A DNA stretch of 64,000 nt from Geothrix paludis (GTDB lineage: Bacteria > Acidobacteriota > Holophagae > Holophagales > Holophagaceae), in NCBI RefSeq assembly GCF_022808815.1, contig NZ_JAKZLC010000001.1, positions 930,001-994,000 of the forward strand. The letters run 5' to 3'. Below the pieces are notes generated by a model. That model had not been told where the DNA came from. It made no database searches and saw nothing but the letters and a program-made list of their open reading frames with translations. Both the position numbers and the translations under genes were made by a program. Of the stretch, positions 48,896 through 57,556 are shown piece after piece. The stretch's first letter is position 1, and each line of letters starts with the position of its first letter.

Positions 48896-51800
48896 TCAGG
48901 GTTGGAAGTCCACCACCGTTCCTTCAGTGGCGGGCTGGCCCTTCTCCTTCACCTCGCCGCCGCGGTAGACCGACCATCCGGGCAGGCCGCGGGGCACGGT
49001 CTTCGTCATGGCCCACTGCTGGACACGGCTGTTGGCGAGGACGAGAACCATCATGCGCTTGGGGTTCCAGGGGTTGGGGAAGGCGGCCAGCAGGCCGTCG
49101 TCGGGTCGGCCATAGGTGCGCCCCTGCCATTTGAACCAGCCCGGGCCGGCTTCGAAGGGCAGCTTGCCTTCGGCCTGGAGGCGGGCCACCACGCCGTTGT
49201 CGGCGGGGCCGCCGAAGAGCACCAGGTCGCTGGCGGCCAGGTCGGCGTCGCCCACCTCGGCATCGGGCTTCAGAGGCAGCAGCACCTCGGTCATGTTGTC
49301 CGCCAGAGTCTCGCGGTAGTTCAGCGCCAGCGTGCGCTGGGCCTCCACCTCGCGGGCGGTGCCGAAGACCAGCAGCGCGTGGCCCCAGTCGTCCAACAGG
49401 TTGCCCGGAACCCAGACATTGGCGCGAGGCATGGGAAGGTCGCTCCCCGCATTGAAGACGAGCCGCGTGGGCTTCGACTCGCTGCGGAGCGTGAAGGCCG
49501 CTTTCGCACCGTTCACCTCCAGTCGCTCCAGCTTGGCCCCCTTGTCTGTCTCCAGGCTGGCGAAGGCCACGAAGGGATAGGCGAAGCCGGACTGGTCCAC
49601 CTCGACCTTCACCTCGTAGGCACCACCCACCTTCCCGACGCGGGCCCTGACCTTGGGAGCGGGCAGGTCCGCCCGCTCCAGCCAGGGTTTCAGGATCGGC
49701 GCCACATCCTTCCCGGCCCCATCGGAGAGGGCCTTCAGGATGTCCGCCGTGGACGCAGCCTTGCCGGCGTAGCGGCCATGGACCGACTGCATGGCCTTGG
49801 CGAAGGCGGCGTTGCCCAGGTGCAGGCGAAGCTGGTGCAGGGCGAACACGCCGCGGATGCGGGGAATCTGGTAGGCGCCGTAGTGGTCGTAGTCCGTGAC
49901 CGTGGCGAGCGGGGCCTTGACGCCCTCTTCGCGTTCCAACCAGAGGTGGCGCGTGGCGAGGTCGGCCAGGGCCGTGCCCTGGGCCTCGAAGGCTTTGGCA
50001 GGCCCAACCGGTAGGTGCTTCAGCTGCTGCCAGTAGGCCGCGGACCCGCTGATGAACCAGTTGTCCGCGTCCGAGGCCGGCTTGACAGTCCCTGTCCATA
50101 GCCCCTTGGGATCGAAGCTGAACGCCTCCTTCACCCCAGCTACATCAGGTGCCGGAGCCGCTTTGGTGGGCTTCTCCATGCTCCAGGCGGCCCTCGCGGC
50201 CTGGAGCTTCGCCGTCACCCAGATGGGGCTGAAGGCCGTGTAGCCATAGGTCAGGTGCGGCGTGGCGCCGGGCAGGTCGGCGATCCAGCGGCCGCCCACC
50301 ATCTTCTCCCGCTGGGTGGTCTTGCCCTGGTGGGCAATGAACACCAGCTTCTCGGCCATCTCCGAGGTGGTCAGCTTGGCGTCGCAGGCGTGAGGCCGGT
50401 TGATGGGGCTGCTGGCCATGAGGCGTGTGGAGGCGTCGATGTCGAAGCCGCTCTTGCCGTAGGTCTTGAAGGCCTCCTGGAAGGCGATATCGCGGTTCCA
50501 GGTGTTGAAGGCCAGATCGGCGGGGGCGTTGTCGGGGTTGGCCACGTACTCACCGCGCACCTCGAGGTCGCGGTTGTTGTTGTTGGCCCAGATGAAGTCC
50601 CGGTGATGCCCGGGCGTGTCGGCGCCCTTCCCGTTTCCTCCGGTGCGCCACAGGCGCGTCTTCTCGGTGCCAAGCAGGAAGCAGGCGCCTTCGTCGGTCT
50701 TGGTGTCGGCCATGGTCCAGTCGTTGGTGTAGAGGCCGTTGTTCTGCTTGAAGAGGATCTCCGCGGCCTCGTCGATGCTGTTGGCGTACTGGGCCGCCTT
50801 GCGGATGCGGTTGCTCTGGGGCGTTCCGTCGGGGTTGAAGGGCGTCTGCCCCACGGTGGTCTCGCCCATCACGAGCCCTGCGGCGTTCAGGTACCAGTCC
50901 GTGCCGCTGTGGATGCCGCCGGCGAAGGTCTGCATCACGAACCGGTGGCCCTTCTCGGGGACGACGTCCAGCATCATGTTCCACTCGGTGCCCGTGTAGC
51001 CGTTCCACATGAACATCTGCGTGAAGATGAAGCGGCCGGATTTGGTGGCGTCCTTGGTGGCCACGAAGGAGGAGCAATGGTCGCCCTCGCCGCCCTTGGC
51101 CATCTCATCCTCGCCGGTCATGAAGGTGCGGCCGGTGAGCGGGTTCGCGGCGCGGGCCAGGCCCTCCTGGAGGGAGCTCATGTCCACGGCGCTGTTGAGC
51201 GTCACGATGTCCAGCAGGTCCACGGGCCGGCCCTTGAACGCCGCCCCCGCCTTGGCGGCGCCGTCGGCGATGCCCTTCATCTCCTCCAGGAACTCCACGT
51301 CGTACTTGCGGAAGAAGAGGGCGTCCGCCGTCTGCCGCTGGTCGGCCCAGCCGCGGGCGGGATCCGCCGCGTTCTTCAACACGCCCAGCTTGGTGATGTA
51401 GCGCACGATCTCGTCGGCCATGAGCTCGCCATGCTGGCGGCCCCGGGCGTAGGGCGCACCCTCGATGTGCAAGAAGGTCCAGCCGCCCATCTCGTAGCGG
51501 AAGCCCTTCCCCGCCCAGCGCACAGTCTGCAGGGGAATGAGCGCGGTGACGTCCTCCACCTTCTCCAGCTTCACGCCGCTGAACGTGGCCGCGCCGGTGG
51601 CCTTCCCGTTGCGGCCCAGGTGCAGCTGCACGCGGTCGGTGGGACTGGTGGCCAGGAACAGCAAGGAGACCTTGCGCTCGGAGGTGCCAGCCACGCTCTG
51701 GGAGGCGTTGGTGAAGGGGAAGCTCTCCATGGAGAGGCAGGCGCCCAGGGCCGTGGGATAGCGGGCCAGCGCATCGGCCTTCACGCCTTCCGTGCGCACC

Positions 51801-52012
51801 TTGGCGCTGAGCTGGTACAGCTCGCCCACCTTCAATGTCACGGGCGCGGACACCAGCGTGGCTTCGGAACCTTCCGGCGCCGCCGCCAGACGGAGGCCCT
51901 GGGCCTTGGCGGTGGATCCCGGCTTCAGGGCGAACCCGGACACAGGAAGGTCGGCGGCGGTGGCCAGCACCGCCAGGGCCATCAGCAGCCCGGCGCGAAG
52001 CGTTTGAATCAT
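48896..52012 (-). CDS. Large secreted C45-family (acyltransferase-like) hydrolase with M1-like C-terminal region
   Basis: The start at 52012 (ribosome site GGAGG) gives 1038 residues with a signal peptide (MIQTLRAGLLMALAVLATAA). An N-terminal beta domain (about 25-160) is followed by a C45/phospholipase-B-like Ntn-hydrolase region (GAPYARGRQHGELMADEI, then GEGDHCSSFVA). Cys313 would become the N-terminal nucleophile after self-cleavage. WNMMLDVVPEKGHRFVMQTFAGG and AAGLVMGETTVG support that fold. The C-terminal third (about 660-900) resembles the helical and beta parts of M1 peptidases but has no HExxH. A fusion of these parts is unusual. The substrate is unknown. Confidence 0.75.
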   Translation of the reverse strand: MIQTLRAGLLMALAVLATAADLPVSGFALKPGSTAKAQGLRLAAAPEGSEATLVSAPVTLKVGELYQLSAKVRTEGVKADALARYPTALGACLSMESFPFTNASQSVAGTSERKVSLLFLATSPTDRVQLHLGRNGKATGAATFSGVKLEKVEDVTALIPLQTVRWAGKGFRYEMGGWTFLHIEGAPYARGRQHGELMADEIVRYITKLGVLKNAADPARGWADQRQTADALFFRKYDVEFLEEMKGIADGAAKAGAAFKGRPVDLLDIVTLNSAVDMSSLQEGLARAANPLTGRTFMTGEDEMAKGGEGDHCSSFVATKDATKSGRFIFTQMFMWNGYTGTEWNMMLDVVPEKGHRFVMQTFAGGIHSGTDWYLNAAGLVMGETTVGQTPFNPDGTPQSNRIRKAAQYANSIDEAAEILFKQNNGLYTNDWTMADTKTDEGACFLLGTEKTRLWRTGGNGKGADTPGHHRDFIWANNNNRDLEVRGEYVANPDNAPADLAFNTWNRDIAFQEAFKTYGKSGFDIDASTRLMASSPINRPHACDAKLTTSEMAEKLVFIAHQGKTTQREKMVGGRWIADLPGATPHLTYGYTAFSPIWVTAKLQAARAAWSMEKPTKAAPAPDVAGVKEAFSFDPKGLWTGTVKPASDADNWFISGSAAYWQQLKHLPVGPAKAFEAQGTALADLATRHLWLEREEGVKAPLATVTDYDHYGAYQIPRIRGVFALHQLRLHLGNAAFAKAMQSVHGRYAGKAASTADILKALSDGAGKDVAPILKPWLERADLPAPKVRARVGKVGGAYEVKVEVDQSGFAYPFVAFASLETDKGAKLERLEVNGAKAAFTLRSESKPTRLVFNAGSDLPMPRANVWVPGNLLDDWGHALLVFGTAREVEAQRTLALNYRETLADNMTEVLLPLKPDAEVGDADLAASDLVLFGGPADNGVVARLQAEGKLPFEAGPGWFKWQGRTYGRPDDGLLAAFPNPWNPKRMMVLVLANSRVQQWAMTKTVPRGLPGWSVYRGGEVKEKGQPATEGTVVDFQP

Positions 52013-52103
52013 GGGGGGAGCCTCCGCCCTCCAGCATGCCAAAACCCGCCGCGGAATTGCCTCGCTTTTTGAGGCAATTCTGCGCCGCGGCTACCCTGGG
52101 GAT

Positions 52104-52973
52104 ATGGCGCTGAAAAAATGGACCTTCACCGTGGATCCCGACGATGCCGAGCTGCGCCTCGACCAGCTCATCGCCAAGCGCACAGACCTGTCCCGCCGGG
52201 CGGCCCGCGAGGCCCTGAAGCTGGGCGGTGTGCAGGTGGACCGCAAGCGGGTGAAAGTGGCGGGCAAGCTGGTGAAGCCGGGGCTCGAGGTCCGCGTGGC
52301 CTACGATCCCGACCTCCCCCCGGTGCCGACGACCGCCATCCCCATCGTGTTCGAAGACGCCTGGCTCCTGGCCGTGGACAAGCCAGCGGGCATCGCCACC
52401 CAGGGCACCTGGGCCACGGACCGCCACGACCTGCTGGCCCTGCTGAAGACCCAGCGGCCGGAGCTGAAGCTGTTCCTCCACCACCGCCTGGACCAGGGCA
52501 CCTCGGGCCTGCTGGTGCTGGCCAAGGACGCCAAGGCGAACCCAGGCCTGGCGGCGGCCTTCGCGGACCGCAACCTGGAGAAGCTCTACCTGGCGCGGAT
52601 CTCCGAGCCTCTGGAGGCCTGCACCGTGGAGGCCCCCATCGGCCGCCTGCGGGGCGCGGACCCCGGCCGATTCGGCTGCGAAGGCGACCTCATGGAGCCG
52701 AAATCGGCCCGCACGGACTTCCGGCCCGCCACGGCGGAGGAGATCGTCGGACTGGTGCCGGGGCACTACGTCGTGGCCCGCATCCATACGGGCCGCACCC
52801 ACCAGATCCGCGTCCACCTCGCCCACCTGGGCCGGCCCGTCCTGGGCGATGCCCTCTACGGCGGGGCGCCCTCGAACCGCCTCTGGCTCCACGCCTGGCG
52901 CCTGGGACTGAAGCATCCCGTGACCGGGGAGGACCTGCGCCTGGAGGCCCCGCCGCTGCGGTTCCGGGCCTGA
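52104..52973 (+). CDS. RluA-family pseudouridine synthase
   Basis: The start at 52104 gives 289 residues. An S4 RNA-binding domain (about 15-75, LRLDQLIAKRTDLSRRAAREAL) is followed by the RluA catalytic domain with Asp130 in HHRLDQGTSGLLVLAK. The remaining motifs are DKPAGIATQG, EKLYLARI, TGRTHQIRVHLAHLGRPVLGD and LWLHAWRLGL. Such enzymes convert specific uridines in rRNA or tRNA to pseudouridine. The target (rluC/D-type or tRNA) is not decidable here. The region upstream of 52104 overlaps the divergent hydrolase signal and is not coding. Confidence 0.9.
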   Translation: MALKKWTFTVDPDDAELRLDQLIAKRTDLSRRAAREALKLGGVQVDRKRVKVAGKLVKPGLEVRVAYDPDLPPVPTTAIPIVFEDAWLLAVDKPAGIATQGTWATDRHDLLALLKTQRPELKLFLHHRLDQGTSGLLVLAKDAKANPGLAAAFADRNLEKLYLARISEPLEACTVEAPIGRLRGADPGRFGCEGDLMEPKSARTDFRPATAEEIVGLVPGHYVVARIHTGRTHQIRVHLAHLGRPVLGDALYGGAPSNRLWLHAWRLGLKHPVTGEDLRLEAPPLRFRA

Positions 52974-53053
52974 CCGAAGCCGTTGGCCCCAACCTATCTC
53001 CTGGTCCAGAATGGGCCCACGGAGCCTCGACGGGCCCTGCACGGAAGGCACGC

Positions 53054-54022
53054 ATGAACCTCCCTGCCCAAGCATCTGTCCGCGTGGCGGTCCTCATCCC
53101 CTGCTTCAACGAGGAGGCCGCCATCGCCCGCGTGGTGGCGGATTTCCGCGCGGCCCTGCCCGGCGTGGAAGTCCACGTCTATGACAACAACTCCACGGAC
53201 CGCACGGTCGAGGTGGCCCGGGCGGCGGGCGCGCTCGTGGGCTTCGAGACCGCGCAGGGCAAGGGCCACGTGGTGCGCCGCATGTTCGCGGACATCGACG
53301 CGGACATCTTCGTGATGGTGGACGGGGACTCCACCTACGACGCCGCCAGCGCCCCGGCCCTGGTGGACCTCCTGCGGAGCCGCCAGCTGGACATGGTGGT
53401 GGGCTGCCGGGTCGAGACGGAGACCGCGGCCTACCGCCGGGGCCACCGGTTCGGGAACCACCTGCTCACCTCCGCCGTGCGCCTGCTGTTCGGTCAGCGC
53501 TTCACGGACATCCTCTCGGGCTACCGCGTCTTCTCGCGACGCTTCGTGAAGAGCTTCCCCGCCCTGTCCCGGGGCTTCGAGATCGAGACGGAGCTCACCG
53601 TCCACGCCCTGGAGCTGGCCATGCCCGTGGCCGAACTGCCCGCGCCCTACGGGGCCCGGCCCGAGGGCTCGGCGAGCAAGCTCCGCACCTACGCCGACGG
53701 GTTCCGGATCCTGCGGCTCATCGCCTCGCTCTACCGGAACGAGAAGCCGCTCCAGTTCTTCTCCATCCTCTCGACCCTCCTGGCGCTCACGGCGGTGGGC
53801 CTGTCGGTGCCACTCTTCGTGACCTACTTCCGCACGGGCCTGGTGCCGCGGTTCCCCACGGCGATCCTGGTGACCGGGATGATGGTCATCTCGGCCCTGG
53901 GCTACACTTGCGGCCTGATCCTCGACACGGTCACCCGGGGCCGCAAGGAGCTGAAGCGCATGGCCTACCTGGCCATCCCACCCCTGGGCGGACGGCCGGA
54001 CGGAGTGGAGGATGGCCGATGA
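53054..54022 (+). CDS. Membrane-associated GT2 glycosyltransferase (polyprenyl-phosphate type)
   Basis: The start at 53054 gives 322 residues. A GT-A domain has VAVLIPCFNEEAAIARVV, DNNSTDRTVEVA, VMVDGDSTYDAAS and LSGYRVFSRRFVKSFP. Two C-terminal membrane helices (about 250-310, FSILSTLLALTAVGLSVPLF and AILVTGMMVISALGY) follow. This is the layout of polyprenyl-phosphate glycosyltransferases such as GtrB/DPM-like proteins. Its stop overlaps the ATG of a polytopic membrane protein by 4 bp, which may be the enzyme that uses the lipid-linked sugar outside. Sugar and final product are unknown. Confidence 0.85.
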   Translation: MNLPAQASVRVAVLIPCFNEEAAIARVVADFRAALPGVEVHVYDNNSTDRTVEVARAAGALVGFETAQGKGHVVRRMFADIDADIFVMVDGDSTYDAASAPALVDLLRSRQLDMVVGCRVETETAAYRRGHRFGNHLLTSAVRLLFGQRFTDILSGYRVFSRRFVKSFPALSRGFEIETELTVHALELAMPVAELPAPYGARPEGSASKLRTYADGFRILRLIASLYRNEKPLQFFSILSTLLALTAVGLSVPLFVTYFRTGLVPRFPTAILVTGMMVISALGYTCGLILDTVTRGRKELKRMAYLAIPPLGGRPDGVEDGR

Positions 54023-55539
54023 GTCTGGTCCAGCCCCAGGGAGGATGGACGTCCCGGCTGAAGGCCTGGGCGGCCCCGGGAGGCCTCCTCCTCTACGCCC
54101 TGCTCCTGTTCGGGGGCACCGCCTGGCTCCAGCGGGGCCTCTTCGAACGGGACGGCTACTTCCACGCCCGCTTCACGGCGCTAATGCCCGTCCAGGGCCT
54201 GTCGCAGGCCTTCCCGTGGACCCAGCTGAGCACCTGGCGGGAGCACTTCTGCGACAAGGAGTTCCTCTACCACCTGGCCATGGCCCCCTTCGCGCGGATC
54301 GGCCACGATCCGATCCTGGGCGCCCGGATCTTCGGCGTGCTGCTCTCGGTGGCGGTCCTGGCGGCGTTCTATGCCGTGCTCCGGGCTCATCGCGTCCGCT
54401 TCCCCGCCTTCTTCACGGCGCTTCCCCTGGCCACGGGCGGCCTCTTCATCGCCCGCCTGGGGATGATCCGCTCCCACGTACTCAGCATGCTGCTCCTGGT
54501 CATGGGCCTGCACTTCCTGCTGCAGAAGCGCTGGAAGGCCCTCCTCGTCCTGGGCTTCGTCTATGCCTGGGCCTACACCGTCCCCTTCGTGCTGCTCATG
54601 ACGGCGGTGTCCTTCGTGCTGGGGATGTGGCTCGGCGGCGAACGGCCGGACCTCCGGCTGCCCCTGGCGGCGGGTGCCGGTTCCGTGCTGGGGCTGGCGA
54701 TCCATCCCTACACGCCCCTCACGCTCGAGACCTTCCTCACCTATGTGCAGGTCTTCCGCCTCGGCCTGCAGGGATCGGCGGCCTCCGGCTTCGAGCTGGG
54801 GAACGAGCTCTATCCCTACTCGTGGCCGGTCTTCTGGGACATCTATCCCCTCCTGCTGATCCTGGCCTTCGCGCTGCCCCTGGCCCTCCTCCTCGCCCGG
54901 AAGCGGCTCGCCCCGGGCACTCTAGGCCTGGGGGCCGCCGCCCTCTTCTGGTTCGGCCTGACCGTCGCCACGCCCCGCTTCGCCGAATACTCCGCCCTGC
55001 TCGTACCCGCCGCCTGGGCGCTGGTGGTCCGCGACCTGTGGCCCATCCTCGACGCGTCAGCCTGGTGGACCGCCCGGCGTCCGGTCCGCCTGGCGGCGGG
55101 CGCGCTGGCCCTGGTCGTCCTCGCGGGGTTCCACGCGAGATCCCTGGGGTTCTACCGGGTCTACCAGACCCAGGCGTCGCCTCCGCGCTTCTTCACCGGC
55201 GCCTGCGCCTGGATGGCCCGGAACCTCGCGCCGGGCGAAACGGTCATCAACCTCTACTGGGACGATTTCCCCGAGCTGTTCTACGACGGCTACCGGCAAC
55301 GGTTCCTCTGGGGCCTGGACCCCACCTACTCCCTGCGGGAGGATCCGGACCGAGCCAAGCTCCTGGAGCGCCTGCGACGGCATCAGGTCCGCCTGGACGC
55401 CGAGCAGATGAAGGCCCAGTTCCACGCGCGGTACCTGGTCCTCCGCGCCGCCCGGGCTCCCGCCTATCCCGAGCTCCGCCAGGCCCCCTTCCGGGTGGCC
55501 TACGAGGACCCCACCGCCCTGGTGGTCGCCCTGGACTGA
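54019..55539 (+). CDS. Polytopic membrane protein, possible GT-C-type glycosyltransferase
   Basis: The 506-residue protein has about ten membrane helices followed by a soluble C-terminal region of about 130 residues. After the first helix it has an acidic exoplasmic loop (FERDGYFHARFTALMP) and a charged amphipathic segment (STWREHFCDKEFLYHLAM). This arrangement is seen in GT-C enzymes, which use polyprenyl-phosphate sugars at the outer face of the membrane. No family motif is certain. Its tight overlap with the GT2 gene supports a donor-maker/donor-user pair. A lipid kinase-like gene follows 25 bp later. Confidence 0.65.
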   Translation: MSLVQPQGGWTSRLKAWAAPGGLLLYALLLFGGTAWLQRGLFERDGYFHARFTALMPVQGLSQAFPWTQLSTWREHFCDKEFLYHLAMAPFARIGHDPILGARIFGVLLSVAVLAAFYAVLRAHRVRFPAFFTALPLATGGLFIARLGMIRSHVLSMLLLVMGLHFLLQKRWKALLVLGFVYAWAYTVPFVLLMTAVSFVLGMWLGGERPDLRLPLAAGAGSVLGLAIHPYTPLTLETFLTYVQVFRLGLQGSAASGFELGNELYPYSWPVFWDIYPLLLILAFALPLALLLARKRLAPGTLGLGAAALFWFGLTVATPRFAEYSALLVPAAWALVVRDLWPILDASAWWTARRPVRLAAGALALVVLAGFHARSLGFYRVYQTQASPPRFFTGACAWMARNLAPGETVINLYWDDFPELFYDGYRQRFLWGLDPTYSLREDPDRAKLLERLRRHQVRLDAEQMKAQFHARYLVLRAARAPAYPELRQAPFRVAYEDPTALVVALD

Positions 55540-55564
55540 GGGGACGAGCGGGTATCCTCGCCTC

Positions 55565-56512
55565 ATGAGACTTCCGATCCTCTTCAATCCCGCCTCGGGC
55601 ACAACCCCGAAGGATCCGGACACCCTGCTGCGGCCGCTCCCGAAGAACCTGCGGGACCGCGTGGAGGTCCTCCCCTTCGGGCCGCCCTGGGACTTCGAAC
55701 CCGCCATCGACCAGGCCCGGCGGGCGGAAGGTCCCCTGCTCGTCTGGGGTGGGGACGGCACCATCCACCACGCGGCCCGGGCCCTGGTCGAGCGGGGCTG
55801 CCCCGTGCCCCTCGGAGCCATCCCCGGCGGCAGCGGGAACGGGCTGGTGCGGGGCCTGAGGACCCCGCTGGAGCCCGCCGGCGCCCTCCGGCGGCTGCTC
55901 GAAGGCCGGGAGGTGCGCATGGACCTCCCCTGCCTGGACGGCACCCCCTTCGTGAATGTCTGCGGCACCGGCTTCGAAGCCGCCGTGGCGCACCGCTTCG
56001 CGGCCGTTCCCGGCCGCGGGTTCGCCGCCTACGCCCGGGCCACCCTGGAGCTGTGGCGCACCTGGAAGCCGGCCGCCCTGGCCTGGGAGGCGGAGGAGGC
56101 CCCCATGCCCCCTTCGGACGGCCGGATCGAGCGAATCCGCGCCGCCTTCCATCCGGGCGCGTCAAGGCTGCCGGAAGCCGCCTGGAGCCTCTGCTTCGCC
56201 AACCTCCCCACCTACGGCAGCGGGCTGTGGATCGCCCCGTACGCCGACCCCACGGACGGCTGCCTACAGTGGGCCACCCTGGCCCGGCCCACCTGGCTCA
56301 CCCTGTTCACCGAAGCGCCCAGGCTCTTCCAGGAGGGCGGACACACAGCCCTCCGCCACGAGGGACGGATCCGCCGGGCCACCCTGCGCCTGGAGCGCCC
56401 CCTGCCCTGGCACCTGGACGGCGAACCCGTCGCAGAGCGCGACCGCGCCGAGCTCACCGTGGAACCCCGGGCCTTCCGGATGTGGGTGACAGGCGCTTGT
56501 CCTTGGAGCTAG
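55565..56512 (+). CDS. Diacylglycerol/sphingosine kinase-like protein
   Basis: The 315-residue protein has the DAGK catalytic fold: LFNPASGTTPKDPD (where NPxSG is typical), VWGGDGTIHHAARAL with the GGDGT nucleotide loop at residues 62-66, and IPGGSGNGLVRGL. The C-terminal beta sandwich ends with LDGEPV. It would phosphorylate a lipid such as diacylglycerol. It follows the GT2/membrane-enzyme pair, so a role in recycling or making the same glycolipid is possible but not proven. A strong inverted repeat follows. Confidence 0.85.
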   Translation: MRLPILFNPASGTTPKDPDTLLRPLPKNLRDRVEVLPFGPPWDFEPAIDQARRAEGPLLVWGGDGTIHHAARALVERGCPVPLGAIPGGSGNGLVRGLRTPLEPAGALRRLLEGREVRMDLPCLDGTPFVNVCGTGFEAAVAHRFAAVPGRGFAAYARATLELWRTWKPAALAWEAEEAPMPPSDGRIERIRAAFHPGASRLPEAAWSLCFANLPTYGSGLWIAPYADPTDGCLQWATLARPTWLTLFTEAPRLFQEGGHTALRHEGRIRRATLRLERPLPWHLDGEPVAERDRAELTVEPRAFRMWVTGACPWS

Positions 56513-56520
56513 GCGGAGCC

Positions 56521-56560
56521 ATGCGCAGAAACGGCCCCGAACGGGGCCGTTTCTGCGCAT
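56521..56560. terminator. Strong bidirectional hairpin after the DAGK-like gene
   Basis: A perfect 18-bp inverted repeat (56521-56538 and 56543-56560) with a 4-nt GAAC loop lies between two convergent genes. It can form a very stable hairpin on either strand. On the plus strand no T-run follows. On the minus strand the arm holds only short T runs, so the hairpin itself or Rho is likely responsible. Confidence 0.7.
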
Positions 56561-56575
56561 GGTGAAAAAGATGAG

Positions 56576-57457
56576 TCAATGCGGGAAGACCGCGGGTCCG
56601 GTGAGGCTCGGTCCGCGGAACTCGGCGCTGACGCTGGGGCTGGCGCCCCAGAGGCCGGTCACCATCTTCACCCCGCTCAGGTCCACCGTGGCGGGATCCC
56701 AGTTCCGGCGGACGACCAGGGTGTAGGGGTCCCGGGCATCTGACCACCAGGCGGGATCATCCACGATGACGTAGACGGCCGTGGCCTCCTTGTGCGGGTT
56801 CTTGTAGGTCACCAGGATGGGCTGGGGCGCATAGGCAGCCTGCATCATGCCAGGCCCGGGCTGGCCCCACTTGTCCACCAGCATGAGCCGGAACCAGGCC
56901 AGCTTCGTGTGTTGGACCTCGATCTGGACGGTACCGCCCGCGGGGACGGAGATCCCATAAGCGCGCCACCCGGCGGGAACCTGGACATAGTCCGAGAGGG
57001 ACTCCACGGTGCCGCCCAGGGGTGTCACGGGGATGTAGCCGCGGCGGGAGAGCCACTGGATCTCCGCCATGATGTCGCGCCGCTGCCAGTAGTGGGCCGA
57101 GGGGATCGCGGAGCAGCGGTTCCAGGCCGGGGGCACCACCACCTGGGTGCCCGGGTACAGGCTGATGCGGGTGGCGCGGGGGGCGAGGTCCGCCGGACGG
57201 GGATCGACCCGGGGCGTGCGAATCCCCGGGTGGCGCTCCATCCGGTCCATCCGGTCGGCCGCCATGGGCCCGGCCAGGTTCCTGGGACTGTCAGACCGCG
57301 ATGCGTCGGGGGCGGGCCGATCGGCCGTGGGGCGCATGGGCTGTGGCGTTGCGCGACGGCCTCGCTCCTGCTGTGGCGAAGCGCCACAGACGGGAGCCAT
57401 GGCGAGAAGACAGGAAAAGATCGCGGTGGCGCGGAGTTGCGTATCGAGCTTCCTCAT
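56576..57457 (-). CDS. Secreted hypothetical protein
   Basis: The start at 57457 gives 293 residues with a Sec signal (MRKLDTQLRATAIFSCLLAMAPVCGA). A Pro/Arg/Asp-rich low-complexity stretch (about 26-95) is followed by a mainly beta region of about 190 residues (YPGTQVVVPPAW, VPAGWRAYGISVPAGGTVQIEV, WFRLMLVDKWGQPGPG, DDPAWWSDARDPYTLVVRR). The latter looks like one or two beta sandwiches, but I cannot name a family. It is divergent from murC with about 100 bp between the two. Function is not known. Confidence 0.6.
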   Translation of the reverse strand: MRKLDTQLRATAIFSCLLAMAPVCGASPQQERGRRATPQPMRPTADRPAPDASRSDSPRNLAGPMAADRMDRMERHPGIRTPRVDPRPADLAPRATRISLYPGTQVVVPPAWNRCSAIPSAHYWQRRDIMAEIQWLSRRGYIPVTPLGGTVESLSDYVQVPAGWRAYGISVPAGGTVQIEVQHTKLAWFRLMLVDKWGQPGPGMMQAAYAPQPILVTYKNPHKEATAVYVIVDDPAWWSDARDPYTLVVRRNWDPATVDLSGVKMVTGLWGASPSVSAEFRGPSLTGPAVFPH

Positions 57458-57556
57458 CACACACCCCCATGGTTCCGGTGGGAACCCCATCAGGATGCCA
57501 GAGCCATGCCAGGAGCTGGGGTATCCTGACACCTGCTTAAACATGGGGGCCTCCAG

